A stretch of 64,000 nucleotides of DNA from Dysgonomonas hofstadii (lineage in GTDB: Bacteria; Bacteroidota; Bacteroidia; Bacteroidales; Dysgonomonadaceae): the NCBI RefSeq assembly GCF_014196915.1, contig NZ_JACIEP010000008.1:1-64000 (forward strand), written 5' to 3'. Within the stretch, counting starts at the first letter, position 1; every line of letters begins with the position of its first letter. Both the position numbers and the translations under genes were made by a program. Under the pieces are notes generated by a model. That model worked only from the letters and a program-made list of their open reading frames with translations, was not told the DNA's origin and searched no databases. Positions 1 to 10,042 of this stretch are shown piece by piece.

Positions 1-215
1 GTGACTTCCTGCCCTTTTTTCTCATACATTTCCCATCCCAACGGGCAAAGCAGCTGCCCTACTTTTTCTTCCAGGGTCATACGACCGAGAAGATCATATG
101 TCCGCTCTTCTGCGCTTAAGGTGGGTGATTTATATTTAAAACTGTTCTGTGCAGCAGCATACAACACAAAGCAACTGCCCAACAGTATCATTAGAGTAGA
201 TGTAATTTTTTTCAT
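1..215 (-). CDS. glycoside hydrolase family 3 enzyme, N-terminal fragment (cut by window edge)
   Basis: Only the first 71 codons are in the window; the gene continues past position 1. The translation starts with a signal peptide (MKKITSTLMILLGSCFVLYA) and reaches a motif reading LLGRMTLEEKVGQL near residue 50. That motif is a hallmark of the N-terminal region of family 3 glycoside hydrolases (beta-glucosidase, beta-xylosidase or N-acetylhexosaminidase types). The start is the ATG at 213-215. It lies on the same strand as, and downstream of, the SusC/SusD locus, so it probably trims oligosaccharides imported by that system, although a terminator-like hairpin separates it from the locus. The substrate cannot be told from the fragment. 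Confidence 0.8.
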   Translation of the reverse strand, partial: MKKITSTLMILLGSCFVLYAAAQNSFKYKSPTLSAEERTYDLLGRMTLEEKVGQLLCPLGWEMYEKKGQEV

Positions 216-310
216 AAATATCGGTATTGTTAATTGTACAGTGTTCCAGATTGCTTTATAAATCGAGCTTTATAGAACCTGTTTCATCATCGATTGGCAG
301 ATATATAACT

Positions 311-368
311 AAAAAAAGCCCGTCAATAGTCTGTAATATACTTATTATCAGACACAGACGGACTTTTT
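311..368 (-). terminator. terminator-like hairpin after the PUL operon
   Basis: An inverted repeat of about 12 bp with one mismatch (313-324 against 357-368) is followed on the minus strand by a run of seven T. It lies just after the stop of the LamG lipoprotein gene, so it probably ends the SusC-to-LamG transcript before the GH3 gene. Confidence 0.6.
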
Positions 369-387
369 ATTTTATGAAACGGTTATG

Positions 388-1599
388 TTAGAACGGACAC
401 TTCTGGTTGTCTACCCATTCTACCGTTCTGTAAGGTTTAGCATTGTGCCCATGACCTGTCATGTCGAGTACGGTGCCATCATCTTGCAGTTCACCATTGA
501 AGCGCCAGTAAGCAAGCAAGCCTTCGCTTGTCGGGTCAACGTAGCAGATACCGTCTTCGAGTTGGGCAGTGGTACGAGCTGTATTCCATACACGGCACTC
601 GCTGATATATCCGTTGAACATACGTTGGTAACCTACCGAACGGCCGATAGCAAAAGTATCATCCCATGTGTGACCATCGTAAGACATACTCAGGTTGATT
701 GTGCCACCATTCCGGGTTTCTACAAAGTGAATTTGTTCGCCGTCTAAGTAAACGCGGAGATATTGGCCGTCGTAAACTGCTGCAAAGTGCAGCCAATGGC
801 CGGTATCAAACTCTTTCTCTGTCCAGGAGTCGTAGTGATCCTTCTGGTCAGGGTGAGTAGCCGTACCGATAGATCCTTTTGATAGTTGCAATTTATTGGT
901 CGGATTTCCCGCACCGTCGCCAAAACGGAAGAGGAAGTTCTCTTCACAACCAACCAACGAACTGATACCGTTTGCACTGCTCGGAGTAGTCGGGAAAGAG
1001 ACCGGAAGCACTTTCATCTCCAACGTCATTTGACCAAGTGCTTTTACCGGACTATCTTCCTCACCAAACGATGGTATATCGAAACAGTTGTTGCGGTTCA
1101 GGTTAGCCGCCTTAACGGTAATAACTTTAGTCAGCATTACATAGGCTGTACGCGAAGTTTCCAACACATTCATTCCCCCTTCTACAGAAGATATAGTTAT
1201 CGGTATGCAATAAGAAACACCTTCCTGTAACTTTTCAGAATCTGCACTTACTTTAATTTGCGAAGACTGATGTTTTCCGGCTTCAATCACCACTTCCGAA
1301 CCGCCTATTGTATAGCTACCATCGGGTGGCAACTGACAATTACGCCCCGTAGATGCATTAAATGCATCAAGTAATTCAGGTGCTGCTTTCAAAGTAATCT
1401 TAACATCAGCATCCACTTTAGCTGTCGAAGTTACTGTAACCCCCATACTTGATTGCCCGTCCACTAAGAGACGAAGGTTGGATGAGGTTAATGTTCCTGT
1501 AACATAGAGTGCATCCCCAAAATCATCGCCATTATTGCAGCCTGTGATACAAATCGCCAGCGCAAATAAATACAATATATACTTTTTCATATTCTTCAT
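388..1599 (-). CDS. DUF1735 and LamG domain surface lipoprotein
   Basis: A 403-residue protein with a lipoprotein signal ending at the Cys of ITGC (about residue 21). Residues about 30-160 match the DUF1735 (BT_3987-like N-terminal) pattern. Residues about 185-395 form a concanavalin-like LamG domain, with typical strings such as WLHFAAVYDGQYLRVYLDG and ISECRVWNTART, and a C-terminal LAYWRFNG. Known LamG domains of this type bind glycans. It is the last gene of the PUL operon, 3 nt after the preceding DUF1735 gene, and probably acts as a surface glycan-binding protein. No catalytic motif is visible. Met1 and Met4 are both possible starts. Confidence 0.8.
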   Translation of the reverse strand: MKNMKKYILYLFALAICITGCNNGDDFGDALYVTGTLTSSNLRLLVDGQSSMGVTVTSTAKVDADVKITLKAAPELLDAFNASTGRNCQLPPDGSYTIGGSEVVIEAGKHQSSQIKVSADSEKLQEGVSYCIPITISSVEGGMNVLETSRTAYVMLTKVITVKAANLNRNNCFDIPSFGEEDSPVKALGQMTLEMKVLPVSFPTTPSSANGISSLVGCEENFLFRFGDGAGNPTNKLQLSKGSIGTATHPDQKDHYDSWTEKEFDTGHWLHFAAVYDGQYLRVYLDGEQIHFVETRNGGTINLSMSYDGHTWDDTFAIGRSVGYQRMFNGYISECRVWNTARTTAQLEDGICYVDPTSEGLLAYWRFNGELQDDGTVLDMTGHGHNAKPYRTVEWVDNQKCPF

Positions 1600-1602
1600 A
1601 AA

Positions 1603-2583
1603 TTATTTTGCATAAACATTAAATATACTGACGTATAATGTAGTATTAGACGTAGTGCCCGAACTTTTAGTAATCCGTATATACCGAGTAGTAATAGGTG
1701 CATAGAAAGCACAGAACGTTGAAGCTTTTGTCATTTCGCCCACCGATCTCCATGTCGTACCATCACTACTGGTATATATAGTCATACCACTGGCAAAAAC
1801 ATTAGTGGCGGTAGATCGTTGCAGCCTAATGCCATCAAACGTATATTCTTTCCCCATATCAACATCCAAATTGATGGTAGGAGTACCATATAGATAGCAA
1901 TAAGACGATGTGGCCGTTGTAAAAAGATACGTCAATGGTTGATAATAAGAATATATCGTTGCATTAGTTGTTGCCGACCAACCAGTCTGATCCGCTACCA
2001 ACGTACCTGTAATGTCACCCACTACAGCATCGTGATTGATGTTATCTTCCGTCACAGTAACTATAAGATAAGCGAAATAAATATTCGTGCTTGGCAAAGC
2101 ATCTCCACCCTCTGTGGAAGTAATACGCAATGGGATAAGATAACCATTCTCGCTTCTAAGACCGGTAAGTATACTCTCATTTTCTGTCATCGTGATGCGC
2201 AGGGTGTCTGCCGTTACCATAGCACCCGCCGGAATGGTCATGGTTGCATTCTCTATCACGAGAGCCGATGCCGGCATAGCTTCGTAATTGGTCCCGTTGG
2301 CTTCGTTATAAGCTGCAATCATCGAATTGTCAATTTCCACTGTAGCTTTAATGTTTGACGAGGCTGCTTTTGTACATTTCAGCGGAGTTTTGAATTCCAG
2401 ATTAGTTACAGAACTGACAGGAGTTTGTACAATCTTGTAAGAACTTGCCTCATCCTGTAAATATACACGGTTGTATGCATCGCCAGGGAAGTCGTAAATA
2501 TTTTCATCATCGCTACATGCTGTAATATTCATCATACAAAAAGCCAGCATGCCTGCATAAAATATGTTTTTTATATTTTTCAT
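1603..2583 (-). CDS. DUF1735 and F5/8-type C (discoidin-like) domain lipoprotein
   Basis: A 326-residue lipoprotein with lipobox NITAC near residue 23. Residues about 35-180 carry the DUF1735 pattern, including the typical stretch YNEANGTNYEAMP. The C-terminal 130 residues look like an F5/8 type C carbohydrate-binding domain: DVDMGKEYTFDGIRLQR, then IYTSSDGTTWRSVGEM, and a terminal RYIRITKSSGT. Such jelly-roll domains bind sugars on host or fungal glycoconjugates. It sits between the GH18-like gene (23 nt gap) and the LamG protein (3 nt gap). The likely role is a surface glycan-binding protein that passes substrate to the SusC/D transporter. Confidence 0.8.
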   Translation of the reverse strand: MKNIKNIFYAGMLAFCMMNITACSDDENIYDFPGDAYNRVYLQDEASSYKIVQTPVSSVTNLEFKTPLKCTKAASSNIKATVEIDNSMIAAYNEANGTNYEAMPASALVIENATMTIPAGAMVTADTLRITMTENESILTGLRSENGYLIPLRITSTEGGDALPSTNIYFAYLIVTVTEDNINHDAVVGDITGTLVADQTGWSATTNATIYSYYQPLTYLFTTATSSYCYLYGTPTINLDVDMGKEYTFDGIRLQRSTATNVFASGMTIYTSSDGTTWRSVGEMTKASTFCAFYAPITTRYIRITKSSGTTSNTTLYVSIFNVYAK

Positions 2584-2606
2584 ATCTATTCTTTAATTAA
2601 GATAAA

Positions 2607-3623
2607 TCAATGAACTGCCGGATTCTGAATCTGAATACACTCTTTAAAACGGCCGTATGGAGTAGGGTTATTCTCATGTACGTTGTAATCGCGATGAATA
2701 AAGAAAGCGCCAAAACCACCTTTTCTGCCTGTGGCAGGTTTAGACCTTGCCTGCGTGTACATAGTACTCATAGTCCCTTGCCAGTTATCACCCATGTTGC
2801 AACAGAATACTACCTTCTCCGTTGGCCATGAGCCCGCACTTGTACCACCACCATACGCTTGAAGGAAGCAATAGTTGCTGTATGCAATGAGACTGGTCAT
2901 GCTGGTGCTTGTCTGGTCGATATTCAACATTTTATCACAAATGCCTTCTTGCGAAGCGATTTCTTGACCATAGCGCTCCTTGATGAGTGCCAGACGTTCT
3001 TCCTTAGTGATGTCTGGGTTTGGCCCCATGTACTTCGCCATATGTTTGTAGAAATGTTCAAAATAAGATCCACTCAAGAAGTCACCTTCGGGTTCGTAGT
3101 CGGCATCAAATCCATCCAGCTCGTTATCAAACACCTGATCCAGAAAGTATTCGGCATACATCTCAATCGATTTTAGGATTGCAGCATCTCTTTCGTCGCC
3201 TGTAGGCATTGCTTTAGCCGCGTCATAGGCTATCTTAAATTCTTTTTCGTTGGTTTCCGAATCGATACGGGTAATAGCTACCGCAAGCATTTTGGTACCT
3301 TTTACTTTCTGTACGAAGCGGATTTCTTCCCAAATGGCTGTGTTTTCCTTAGCGGGAATACCACCCCACATCGAGCAAATGTCCAAACTGTCGGGCAGAC
3401 CCATGAAACGTACGCCCAGAGAATTTTGCGCTCCGTATTGGGCAAACCAACCAAAAGCGATTTCTCGATCATACATCGTTGACTTATATTCGCGCAAATT
3501 TTGATAATATAAATCACTATAAGTATAAGGTTCCTGTATAGTTCCTGCTTCAATATCCGTGTCGCACGAAGCTAACGACCCAGCCACCACTATAAGAGCC
3601 AATATATATTTGATTGCTTTCAT
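2607..3623 (-). CDS. GH18 family endo-glycosidase-like lipoprotein
   Basis: The mature protein carries the GH18 catalytic signature DGFDADYE near residue 176 (pattern DGxDxDxE, with the last Glu as acid/base). Substrate-assisted GH18 enzymes with this architecture cleave chitin or the chitobiose core of N-glycans (endo-beta-N-acetylglucosaminidase, EndoBT-3987 type). A lipobox (GSLASC, Cys about 20) puts it on the cell surface. I take the ATG at 3621-3623 as the start; two residues further upstream lies only a TTG. The order SusC-SusD-GH18-DUF1735-DUF1735 resembles high-mannose N-glycan loci of Bacteroides, so an N-glycan or chitin-like substrate is inferred. At about 338 residues it is short, and a purely binding GH18 protein cannot be excluded. 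Confidence 0.82.
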   Translation of the reverse strand: MKAIKYILALIVVAGSLASCDTDIEAGTIQEPYTYSDLYYQNLREYKSTMYDREIAFGWFAQYGAQNSLGVRFMGLPDSLDICSMWGGIPAKENTAIWEEIRFVQKVKGTKMLAVAITRIDSETNEKEFKIAYDAAKAMPTGDERDAAILKSIEMYAEYFLDQVFDNELDGFDADYEPEGDFLSGSYFEHFYKHMAKYMGPNPDITKEERLALIKERYGQEIASQEGICDKMLNIDQTSTSMTSLIAYSNYCFLQAYGGGTSAGSWPTEKVVFCCNMGDNWQGTMSTMYTQARSKPATGRKGGFGAFFIHRDYNVHENNPTPYGRFKECIQIQNPAVH

Positions 3624-3659
3624 AATCAAATTAATTATTTTTTATTATTAGACTTATTT

Positions 3660-5258
3660 TTATCTTCTTGTATCCCACCAAAGTCTTGTCCCGGCAGCAT
3701 CAGTTCCTCCCAACAAGGATACAGCAGCTTGTGTATTCTGGCTATTGTTGGAGTATTCTGTTGTTGGGAACTTCAAGCGGCTGATAAGTTCATTGCTTGC
3801 CACTTCGGTTTGGTAGCTATAAGAATTGATTCTCACAAAGCCCGGATAACCGGTACGGCGCATTTCACTCCATGCTTCCTGTCCATCAGGGAAAAGGGCA
3901 ATCCATTTCTGGATCATGATACGCTCCAGTTTAATCTCTGTACTGGCACTTTCGTCCCAGGCGATAGTTCGCTGAGAAAGGGAACTGCTTACATTTGTAC
4001 TGCCATTAGTAGCAGGATTAGTGTATGAAGTAAGAGGCAAACTGGTTGTATTGGCAATGTAGGCATCCACACCGGAAGCACCTTTGGACGAGAAGGAAGT
4101 CTTTATACCTTCTTCGTAATAAGTCTGTACGGTTTCTGTTCCCAGATTCAACCGAAGTTTCGCTTCGGCCAGCAAGAAGTAAGCTTCGGCTGCATCCATC
4201 CACGGCATATCGCTGTTCGTCTCAAAATTAAGGCCGGAAGCGGCAGCTACATAGGTATCTTTTGAGATACCGGTCATACCGTTTCTTACGCCATGGTAAT
4301 TGCCGTCTCTTGTTGCCGGACGGAAGTATCTGGAGATACGTGGATCGCCGTAACCGTTCAGGTAACAATCCATTGTAGCACCCATACGCATATCCTGGAA
4401 ACTTTCGCTTACCTCCCAGATAGGGTTGGTGAATGTGAAAGATGTGTTTTGATGCAGGATGGCAGAGTCATCGGCAGAAGTCATCAAACCATAGCTATGG
4501 TTAATGGCTGCAGTAGCTTCTGTTATCGCTTTAGACTGATCAACAAAAGAAATACGCATAGCCAGGCGCATACGCAAGGTGTTGGCAAACTTGATCCATT
4601 TGCTTACATTGCCACTATAAATATAGTCGTACTGTTCCATGTATTTAGACGAATTATTGCTACTATAGGCTACTAATGCTTCGATAGCCTCGTCCAACTC
4701 ATCAAAGAACTGATAGTACACATCTTTTTGACTGTCGTAAGGTACCTGAGTAGAAGTTCCGAACTTGCTGTAAGGAATCGGCCCGTACATATCTGTAATG
4801 CGACTCATTCCCAATACTTTCACGATAGTGGCCATTGCTCTCGCCGGAGAATCTTCATCCGTTACCTCTGTGATAGATTTCCACGGTTGCATAATGTAGG
4901 TATATGCGTCTTTGAAAGGGGCATCGTACCAATCTTTATAAAGTGCATAGTGGTCGTTGTGGTAAGTAGTGTAGCTATAAGTATTGATATTGGCAATATA
5001 GCTGGCAAAAATGTCTCCGGTAAGCATCTGTGTGATTTGATATTCACCGCCCAGATCTTTACCTACTATAAATACGCCTTTCTCCATTTGAACAAAGTAT
5101 GCGCCTGTGTTCAGGTTGTCCTGCTCCATTTGTTCAGGCGTTACTTCATTCGGATTGATGTTCCATTTTTCAAACGAATCGGTACAAGAGGAGAAAAGTA
5201 AACTTCCCATCAGGAACGCACCGCTAATTATTTTTGTATATTTCAATATTCGTTTCAT
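3660..5258 (-). CDS. SusD/RagB-family outer-membrane glycan-binding lipoprotein
   Basis: A 532-residue lipoprotein (lipobox LLFSSC, Cys about 25). It follows SusC after 11 nt and shows the SusD-like type 2 organisation: an N-terminal CTDSFEKWNINPNEV, a TPR-like core with RITDMYGPIPYSKFG, and the DAAEAYFLLAEAKLR helix near residue 365. The C-terminal WIALFPDGQEAWSEMRRTGYP is typical for the family. SusD proteins form a lid over the SusC barrel and capture oligosaccharides for TonB-driven import. Its pairing with a GH18-like enzyme and two DUF1735 proteins suggests a GlcNAc-containing glycan. Confidence 0.93.
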   Translation of the reverse strand: MKRILKYTKIISGAFLMGSLLFSSCTDSFEKWNINPNEVTPEQMEQDNLNTGAYFVQMEKGVFIVGKDLGGEYQITQMLTGDIFASYIANINTYSYTTYHNDHYALYKDWYDAPFKDAYTYIMQPWKSITEVTDEDSPARAMATIVKVLGMSRITDMYGPIPYSKFGTSTQVPYDSQKDVYYQFFDELDEAIEALVAYSSNNSSKYMEQYDYIYSGNVSKWIKFANTLRMRLAMRISFVDQSKAITEATAAINHSYGLMTSADDSAILHQNTSFTFTNPIWEVSESFQDMRMGATMDCYLNGYGDPRISRYFRPATRDGNYHGVRNGMTGISKDTYVAAASGLNFETNSDMPWMDAAEAYFLLAEAKLRLNLGTETVQTYYEEGIKTSFSSKGASGVDAYIANTTSLPLTSYTNPATNGSTNVSSSLSQRTIAWDESASTEIKLERIMIQKWIALFPDGQEAWSEMRRTGYPGFVRINSYSYQTEVASNELISRLKFPTTEYSNNSQNTQAAVSLLGGTDAAGTRLWWDTRR

Positions 5259-5269
5259 CTTAATAATTC

Positions 5270-8200
5270 TTAGAAGTTAAGTTTAACAGAGAAACCAAGG
5301 TTGCGTAAGCTCGGTTGCATGAAGTAGTCCATACCACTAAAGTGTGTGCCTGTACTAGCCGTCAATTCCGGATCGTAAGGAGCCTTGCAATAGAACATAA
5401 ACAGATTGCGTCCGGTAAACGCCACATTCATACCCTGAAGCCAGGAAACATATTTTCTGACAGGCACATCATAACCTAAAGTAAGTTCTCCCAAGCGAAC
5501 ATTAGTAGCACTATACACATACATAGAACCGGCACCTGTACCTACTGTCTGGTAATACTTTTGAGCTGCAGGAACCAGATATCCATTGATCACAACACCG
5601 CCGGCATCGCGGGCATCAGCCGATGCCTTTGATGTTCCATAAGCGTCCATCAATGCTTGTGTCATAGATACGCCCACGCCGCCTACACGGGCATTAATAA
5701 GGAATCCAAGTGTTATTCCTTTATAACTAAACGAGTTACGCCATCCGATTGTATATTTGGCTTGTGAATTTCCGGCATATATCCAACCGTCTTTCCGGTC
5801 TCCTGCATTATTATCAACTGCGACTGTGTTATTCACGTAGTCTACATCGATATATCCATGTTCATCTGTGCGCAATGCCGTTACAAAGAGATCGCCAATG
5901 GAACCGCCTTCTTCCAGACGGGTCATTACATTACCAATACCACCTAAATCCAGCACATCTTGCTCTACTGTCAGCCCATCAGCCAGTACGGTCGGATTCA
6001 ATAGCTTCTTGATCTTGTTTCGGTTAATGGTGTAGGTAAATGTCGAATTCCATTTTACAGGACCAATTGGTTGATCAATTGACAAGCTGGCTTCAATACC
6101 TTTATTATCTACCTGCCCACCGTTGATATAAATCGAAGTATATCCCGAAGAAGCAGAAAGTGCCGGATTAAACAACTGATTGTAAGTAGATGTTTTATAA
6201 AGAGATACGTTCAATGCGATTTTATCGTTCCAGAAACGGGATTGCAAACCGGCTTCCCATGCTTTGGTACGCTCAGGCTTAATATCCGTATTTGGATAAG
6301 TAGAAGCTGTAGTAGGCGTTCCCGACTCATAAGGATAAGTCTGGTAAGCAATATAACGTGTTGGTGCATTACCTACTTCACTGTAAGAGCCACGCAACTT
6401 CAAAAATGGCAATATATCACTCTTGATAGGCAACAAATCCGTAAGGATAGCTGACAATCCCACAGAAGGATAGGCTACATAGTCAGTATTGGTCCATGCT
6501 AAAGCTGACGACCAATCAATACGGCCGGTTACGTCAAGGTAAAGTTTACTTTGCCATCCGACTTGTGCAGTAGCGAAGATAGACTGCGTTTGGTCATGGT
6601 ATCCATCCTGATCGAATTTTGCCTTCGATTGGTTCAGATTTTTTAACGTAAAGCTGTTTGCCACAGAGTTAAGATCTCCACCTACGCTATAATACTTATA
6701 GTCAACATCCTGAATACTGGTACCGACAGTGGCCATCACAGAGAAATCGCCAAAGTATTTATCGATGTTCAACATCATATCTCCATAAAGCTGTCGGGTA
6801 GAATAGTCGTCTTTGTAGTAAGCGCCATATGTTCCGGCGAAAATAGCATCGGTAGAAGCCGAATATTTCTTCTCGTTAATAGCAGAAGTATAGTCTATTT
6901 TGGCACGTCCGCCAAGGGTGACACCTTTCGCTATTTCGTAGTTTAATCCTGCACTCATAAGGAAACGGTTCTTGCGATTGATGAAATTGTCGCGGTTGGT
7001 GATCCAATATGGATTTTGCATACCCAAACCCATATTACCCCAAGGCCAGTATTGAGTTTTAAATCCACGGCTCTCATCGTACATTTCAAACAATTTATAT
7101 GTTTCGAGACTATAGCTCGGCGACATCAGGTAAGTAGATACGATAGGATTGAAATACTGACCTTGAGAAACCATGTTCCGCTCACGTACGTTCATGTAGC
7201 TGGCATTAAGATCGAGACGCAGCTTATCATTCAACATATTGGTCGTATTACGGATGGTTACATTATAGCGATCAAGCGTATTATTTTGCACAATGCCTTC
7301 TGCGTTGGTAGCAGCCAGAGACAGAAATGTCTGATTCTTATCAGTACCATTACTTATGGTCAGTGAATTCGTTTCATTCCACCCAGTTTGGTAGAAATCC
7401 ATAGGATCATAGCTGCTTGGCTGGGCTAGTTTTTGTCCCCAACTCTGAAGTGAACCCGTGGTAGCACCATATGTATTTTGGAACTCCGGTGTAATAAATG
7501 GATTATAGAAAGATGTATGGTTTGCATAGTTAACGCGTAATTTGCCTGCCGAACCTTTCTTGGTAGTAATCATTATAACTCCGTTTGCAGCTTCGCTACC
7601 ATAAAGAGCAGAAGCGGCAGCACCACTCAGTACAGATATATTTTCAATATCTTCGGGATTGATCATGGAAGCTCCGTTACCCGATTGCCCCATTCCTGTA
7701 AAGTGGTCGCTTGGTTGTGTTGTTTCCAATGCAGGCATAGGAATACCATCGATTACATATAACGCATTGTTATTTCCTGATAGTGATTTCGCGCCACGCA
7801 TCACAACTTTAGCTCCACCACCGATACCGGATGAACTAGAGTTAATAATCACACCTGCAATCTTACCGGACAAGCTGTTCATGAAGTTGGCATCTTTTAC
7901 ACCTACAATTTCATCACCGGACAACTCTTGTACATTATAGGAGAGTGCTTTTGCTTCTTTCCTTATACCCAGGGCTGTAACAACCACAGCATCAAGCATC
8001 ACCTGATCTTCTTGTAATTCAATTTTTAACTCCTGGTTATCGGTTACCTTTACCGTTACGGATAAGTAACCTACATAGGTAAATTCAAGAATATCACCTT
8101 TTTCTACAGACAGGGAAAAACGTCCTTCTATATCGGTGACTGTACCATTATCGGTACTTTTCACCCTTATATTCACTCCAATCAAAGGGTCGCCTTGAGC

Positions 8201-8626
8201 GTCTCTTACAATACCATTGACATTGATACGTGGATTCTGTTGAACCAAATCTGTTTTTGTTGTTGACAAGATGATTTGTTTATCAACGATAGTATATGCA
8301 ACATTCGTTCCACGAAATACTTCATTAAGAATATCAGAGATGTTTCCGGATGTGTTTTTTACAGAAACGATGCGATTCTTCTGAATCGTTTGATCATTAT
8401 AGAGGAAAACGTAATCGGAGTTTTCTTCTATCATATTCAGGACTTGCTCTATTGAGATATTAGATACAGAAATGGGAACTCTCGTTTTTTGAGCATATCC
8501 ATTCATGGCAGAAAGCTGCATTACTGCAGTCAGAAGCAGTACCAGTGTGATTCTCATACATAAAGGAAGTTTAAGGTTTAAAGCATAATATGGATATAAT
8601 GCTTTAAATGAATGATTTTTTTTCAT
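5270..8626 (-). CDS. SusC/RagA-family TonB-dependent transporter with STN signalling domain
   Basis: An 1118-residue outer-membrane transporter. In order it has a long signal region (to about 45), an STN domain (about 52-120, with ISIEQVLNMIEENSDYVFLY), a carboxypeptidase-regulatory-like domain (about 133-215), a TonB plug (about 220-350, with LYVIDGIPMP and GVIMITTKKG) and a beta-barrel ending in the aromatic terminus GFSVKLNF. The STN domain is the part that contacts a FecR anti-sigma factor, which fits the FecR and sigma genes upstream. It imports glycan fragments together with the SusD protein and is probably the first gene of the PUL operon. A 7-bp stem hairpin lies in the 183-nt gap to fecR (around 8724-8745). 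Confidence 0.95.
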   Translation of the reverse strand: MKKNHSFKALYPYYALNLKLPLCMRITLVLLLTAVMQLSAMNGYAQKTRVPISVSNISIEQVLNMIEENSDYVFLYNDQTIQKNRIVSVKNTSGNISDILNEVFRGTNVAYTIVDKQIILSTTKTDLVQQNPRINVNGIVRDAQGDPLIGVNIRVKSTDNGTVTDIEGRFSLSVEKGDILEFTYVGYLSVTVKVTDNQELKIELQEDQVMLDAVVVTALGIRKEAKALSYNVQELSGDEIVGVKDANFMNSLSGKIAGVIINSSSSGIGGGAKVVMRGAKSLSGNNNALYVIDGIPMPALETTQPSDHFTGMGQSGNGASMINPEDIENISVLSGAAASALYGSEAANGVIMITTKKGSAGKLRVNYANHTSFYNPFITPEFQNTYGATTGSLQSWGQKLAQPSSYDPMDFYQTGWNETNSLTISNGTDKNQTFLSLAATNAEGIVQNNTLDRYNVTIRNTTNMLNDKLRLDLNASYMNVRERNMVSQGQYFNPIVSTYLMSPSYSLETYKLFEMYDESRGFKTQYWPWGNMGLGMQNPYWITNRDNFINRKNRFLMSAGLNYEIAKGVTLGGRAKIDYTSAINEKKYSASTDAIFAGTYGAYYKDDYSTRQLYGDMMLNIDKYFGDFSVMATVGTSIQDVDYKYYSVGGDLNSVANSFTLKNLNQSKAKFDQDGYHDQTQSIFATAQVGWQSKLYLDVTGRIDWSSALAWTNTDYVAYPSVGLSAILTDLLPIKSDILPFLKLRGSYSEVGNAPTRYIAYQTYPYESGTPTTASTYPNTDIKPERTKAWEAGLQSRFWNDKIALNVSLYKTSTYNQLFNPALSASSGYTSIYINGGQVDNKGIEASLSIDQPIGPVKWNSTFTYTINRNKIKKLLNPTVLADGLTVEQDVLDLGGIGNVMTRLEEGGSIGDLFVTALRTDEHGYIDVDYVNNTVAVDNNAGDRKDGWIYAGNSQAKYTIGWRNSFSYKGITLGFLINARVGGVGVSMTQALMDAYGTSKASADARDAGGVVINGYLVPAAQKYYQTVGTGAGSMYVYSATNVRLGELTLGYDVPVRKYVSWLQGMNVAFTGRNLFMFYCKAPYDPELTASTGTHFSGMDYFMQPSLRNLGFSVKLNF

Positions 8627-8809
8627 ACATTTGCGGTCAACTAGTTTGTTACTAAAATGAACTATTGTCGATTTTCGGTTAGTGTTTGGAGACTCTGCAC
8701 CGTAAATCTAGAATCTGGGGAAGAGACTGTGTCTATAGACAGTCTTCTTCCTCTTGTATTTTTCAGGTCTGTACTATTTCATAGGCTTTTTATGTATTTA
8801 ATAAGGTTA

Positions 8810-9820
8810 TTAATTCAAGTCAATTATTATCTTTTTCTTAGTAAATGTATCATCAGGCCGCTGTTCCGAATCTTGTGTCTTCCATTTCAATGCTGCTGAT
8901 TTCGACAAATAGTCCAAGATTTGAGGCAGAGTTTCGTTTCGGAAGGTAGCCCGGTACTTATATTCTTTATTATATCTATTATTAAATTCTATCTCGACGT
9001 TGAAATGTCGTTCCAGACGTTTGAATATCTCTTCCAATGAGGCATTTCTAAAAATTAATTTACCATCTTTCCATGCGACTTTCTCATAGACATCTACTTT
9101 ATTTTTTATTGATTTGTGATCTTGTTTTTCGTAAAATAAATGTTCTCCGGGAAGCAGTACTATAGTCCTTTGATCTGGGGTTATTATGTTTATTTTTCCT
9201 TTTTCTAAAACTGTTTCGATATATGATTCATCTGCATAAGCGTTAATGTTAAACTGTGTACCATATACATATACACTCAATCCATGAGGCATATTTACAT
9301 AAAACGGGTTCTTCGGATCAGCCTGTACGTCAAAGTATGCTTCACCTTCCAGATTCACTATTCTTTCATTTTTAGAAAATGTTACCGGATGGCGTAATTT
9401 CGTTCCTCCGTTGAGCCAAACAACTGATTTGTCTGGCAGTTCATAACGTGTAATCGTCCCCATAGGGGTCTTCACTTCTGCATATTGAATGACATCTTCC
9501 GGTTCCGAGAAATTCAGATAAAACAAGACTAGTGTACTTATCAATAAAGGTAAAGATAAGAATGCGGCATATCGCATACACTGTCTTTGAAACTGTCTGT
9601 TTTTTTCTTTTCGTATCTTCTTTTGTGTTCGTTGATAAGCGACCTCAACATCTATCGCTTCCATTTCTTTTATATCGTCTGCTATGGATAAGGAAAGCCG
9701 AAGGTTGTGTAACTCATTACGCAATTCTTCTGAGGCTTCCAATGCTTTTTCCACATTTCGTTGTTCCTCTTGTGTGCATTTGCCTAAGCAATAATTCAAT
9801 AATAATTCGTGGTCAATCAT
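8810..9820 (-). CDS. FecR-family anti-sigma factor
   Basis: A 336-residue inner-membrane protein: an N-terminal cytoplasmic segment that would bind sigma, one membrane helix (about 85-103, YAAFLSLPLLISTLVLFYL), then a periplasmic FecR domain (about 115-230; IVNLEGEAYFDVQADPKNPF is the family signature) and a C-terminal DUF4974-like STN-contact domain (about 250-310, FRNASLEEIFKRLERHFNV). Such proteins hold an ECF sigma factor until the cognate SusC transporter binds substrate. It lies upstream of susC on the same strand and is divergent from the sigma gene, with about 220 nt between the two starts, whereas the usual order is sigma followed by fecR in one operon. Confidence 0.92.
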   Translation of the reverse strand: MIDHELLLNYCLGKCTQEEQRNVEKALEASEELRNELHNLRLSLSIADDIKEMEAIDVEVAYQRTQKKIRKEKNRQFQRQCMRYAAFLSLPLLISTLVLFYLNFSEPEDVIQYAEVKTPMGTITRYELPDKSVVWLNGGTKLRHPVTFSKNERIVNLEGEAYFDVQADPKNPFYVNMPHGLSVYVYGTQFNINAYADESYIETVLEKGKINIITPDQRTIVLLPGEHLFYEKQDHKSIKNKVDVYEKVAWKDGKLIFRNASLEEIFKRLERHFNVEIEFNNRYNKEYKYRATFRNETLPQILDYLSKSAALKWKTQDSEQRPDDTFTKKKIIIDLN

Positions 9821-9989
9821 GTACCCGGGTTGTTTAACGTGTTTATATTTTCTCTTTTTACCTGATTTAATATTTCTTTGTTTTATATATAATACAACCG
9901 GACAGGAATAAAAGGACAGGGTAACTGATTTTTTTCATAGAAAAATGCAAATCAAAATACATATTTAAAAATAAAGGCGCTTTTTTGCT

Positions 9990-9997
9990 TAGATTTG
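9990..9997 (+). promoter_or_regulatory. candidate -7 box (TAGATTTG) for the ECF sigma gene
   Basis: TAGATTTG matches the Bacteroidetes -7 consensus TAnnTTTG and lies about 45 nt before the ATG at 10043. No clear -33 TTG at the usual spacing is visible. Confidence 0.4.
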
Positions 9998-10042
9998 TGC
10001 CTGCTCTTTTTTTGTCTAACTTGCGTTATATATTGTTGCTGT

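Noticed and set aside
8720-8750. Hairpin between fecR and susC as a strong terminator
   Set aside because: The stem is imperfect and no T run follows on the minus strand; left as a note in the susC entry.
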